This document shows, in pieces, positions 6,284-6,311 of a stretch of DNA of 6,311 nt (the first letter of the stretch is position 1; each line of letters opens with the position of its first letter). The position numbers and the translations under genes were made by a program. The notes under the pieces were generated by a model, which ran no database searches, had not been told where the DNA came from, and saw only the letters and a list, made by a program, of their open reading frames with translations. This DNA comes from Psychrobacter sp. (lineage in GTDB: Bacteria > Pseudomonadota > Gammaproteobacteria > Pseudomonadales > Moraxellaceae): positions 1-6,311 of the forward strand of contig JARIEH010000240.1 in the NCBI GenBank assembly GCA_029256865.1. Direction: 5' to 3'.

Positions 6284-6311
6284 TTAAAGTTACAATTAAG
6301 ATATAATCAGT

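Noticed and set aside
6302..6307. TATAAT on the + strand at the right edge
   Set aside because: No acceptable -35 lies 16-18 bases upstream, and no + strand gene follows in the window.

Overview
The window is ordinary chromosomal housekeeping DNA from a gammaproteobacterium. The proteins look most like Moraxellaceae, probably Psychrobacter: a homodimeric-type E1p, a two-lipoyl-domain E2p and an OmpW porin, with AT-rich spacers around coding DNA of moderate GC. The genus is my impression from remembered family sequences; no search was run.

Layout. Positions 1-801 are AT-rich and hold no convincing gene. This stretch carries one good sigma70-type promoter candidate (496-524), a weaker start-proximal one (726-754), a PdhR-like dyad (766-782) and a small hairpin (556-584). 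It is followed by aceE (802-3621, + strand), which encodes pyruvate dehydrogenase E1. After a 41-nt gap comes aceF (3663-5387, + strand), which encodes the dihydrolipoyl acetyltransferase E2. The spacer 5388-5580 holds two strong rho-independent terminator hairpins (5440-5467 and 5510-5539) and a smaller dyad. Beyond it, ompW (5581-6213, - strand) converges on the operon. The last ~95 bases are the ompW upstream region, with an imperfect tandem pair of dyad-symmetric repeats.

How the genes work together. AceE decarboxylates pyruvate on thiamine diphosphate and reductively acetylates the lipoyl lysines of AceF. AceF then passes the acetyl group to CoA, giving acetyl-CoA for the TCA cycle. The third subunit, dihydrolipoamide dehydrogenase (E3, Lpd), is not encoded here, and the terminators directly after aceF show the operon ends as aceE-aceF, so E3 must come from elsewhere. 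OmpW is an unrelated small outer-membrane beta-barrel transcribed toward the operon.

I found no new biological system. The points worth a second look are an acidic ~60-residue C-terminal tail on AceE, an unusual glycine-poor loop in the AceF subunit-binding domain, the long aceE leader with possible operators, and the repeated dyads upstream of ompW.
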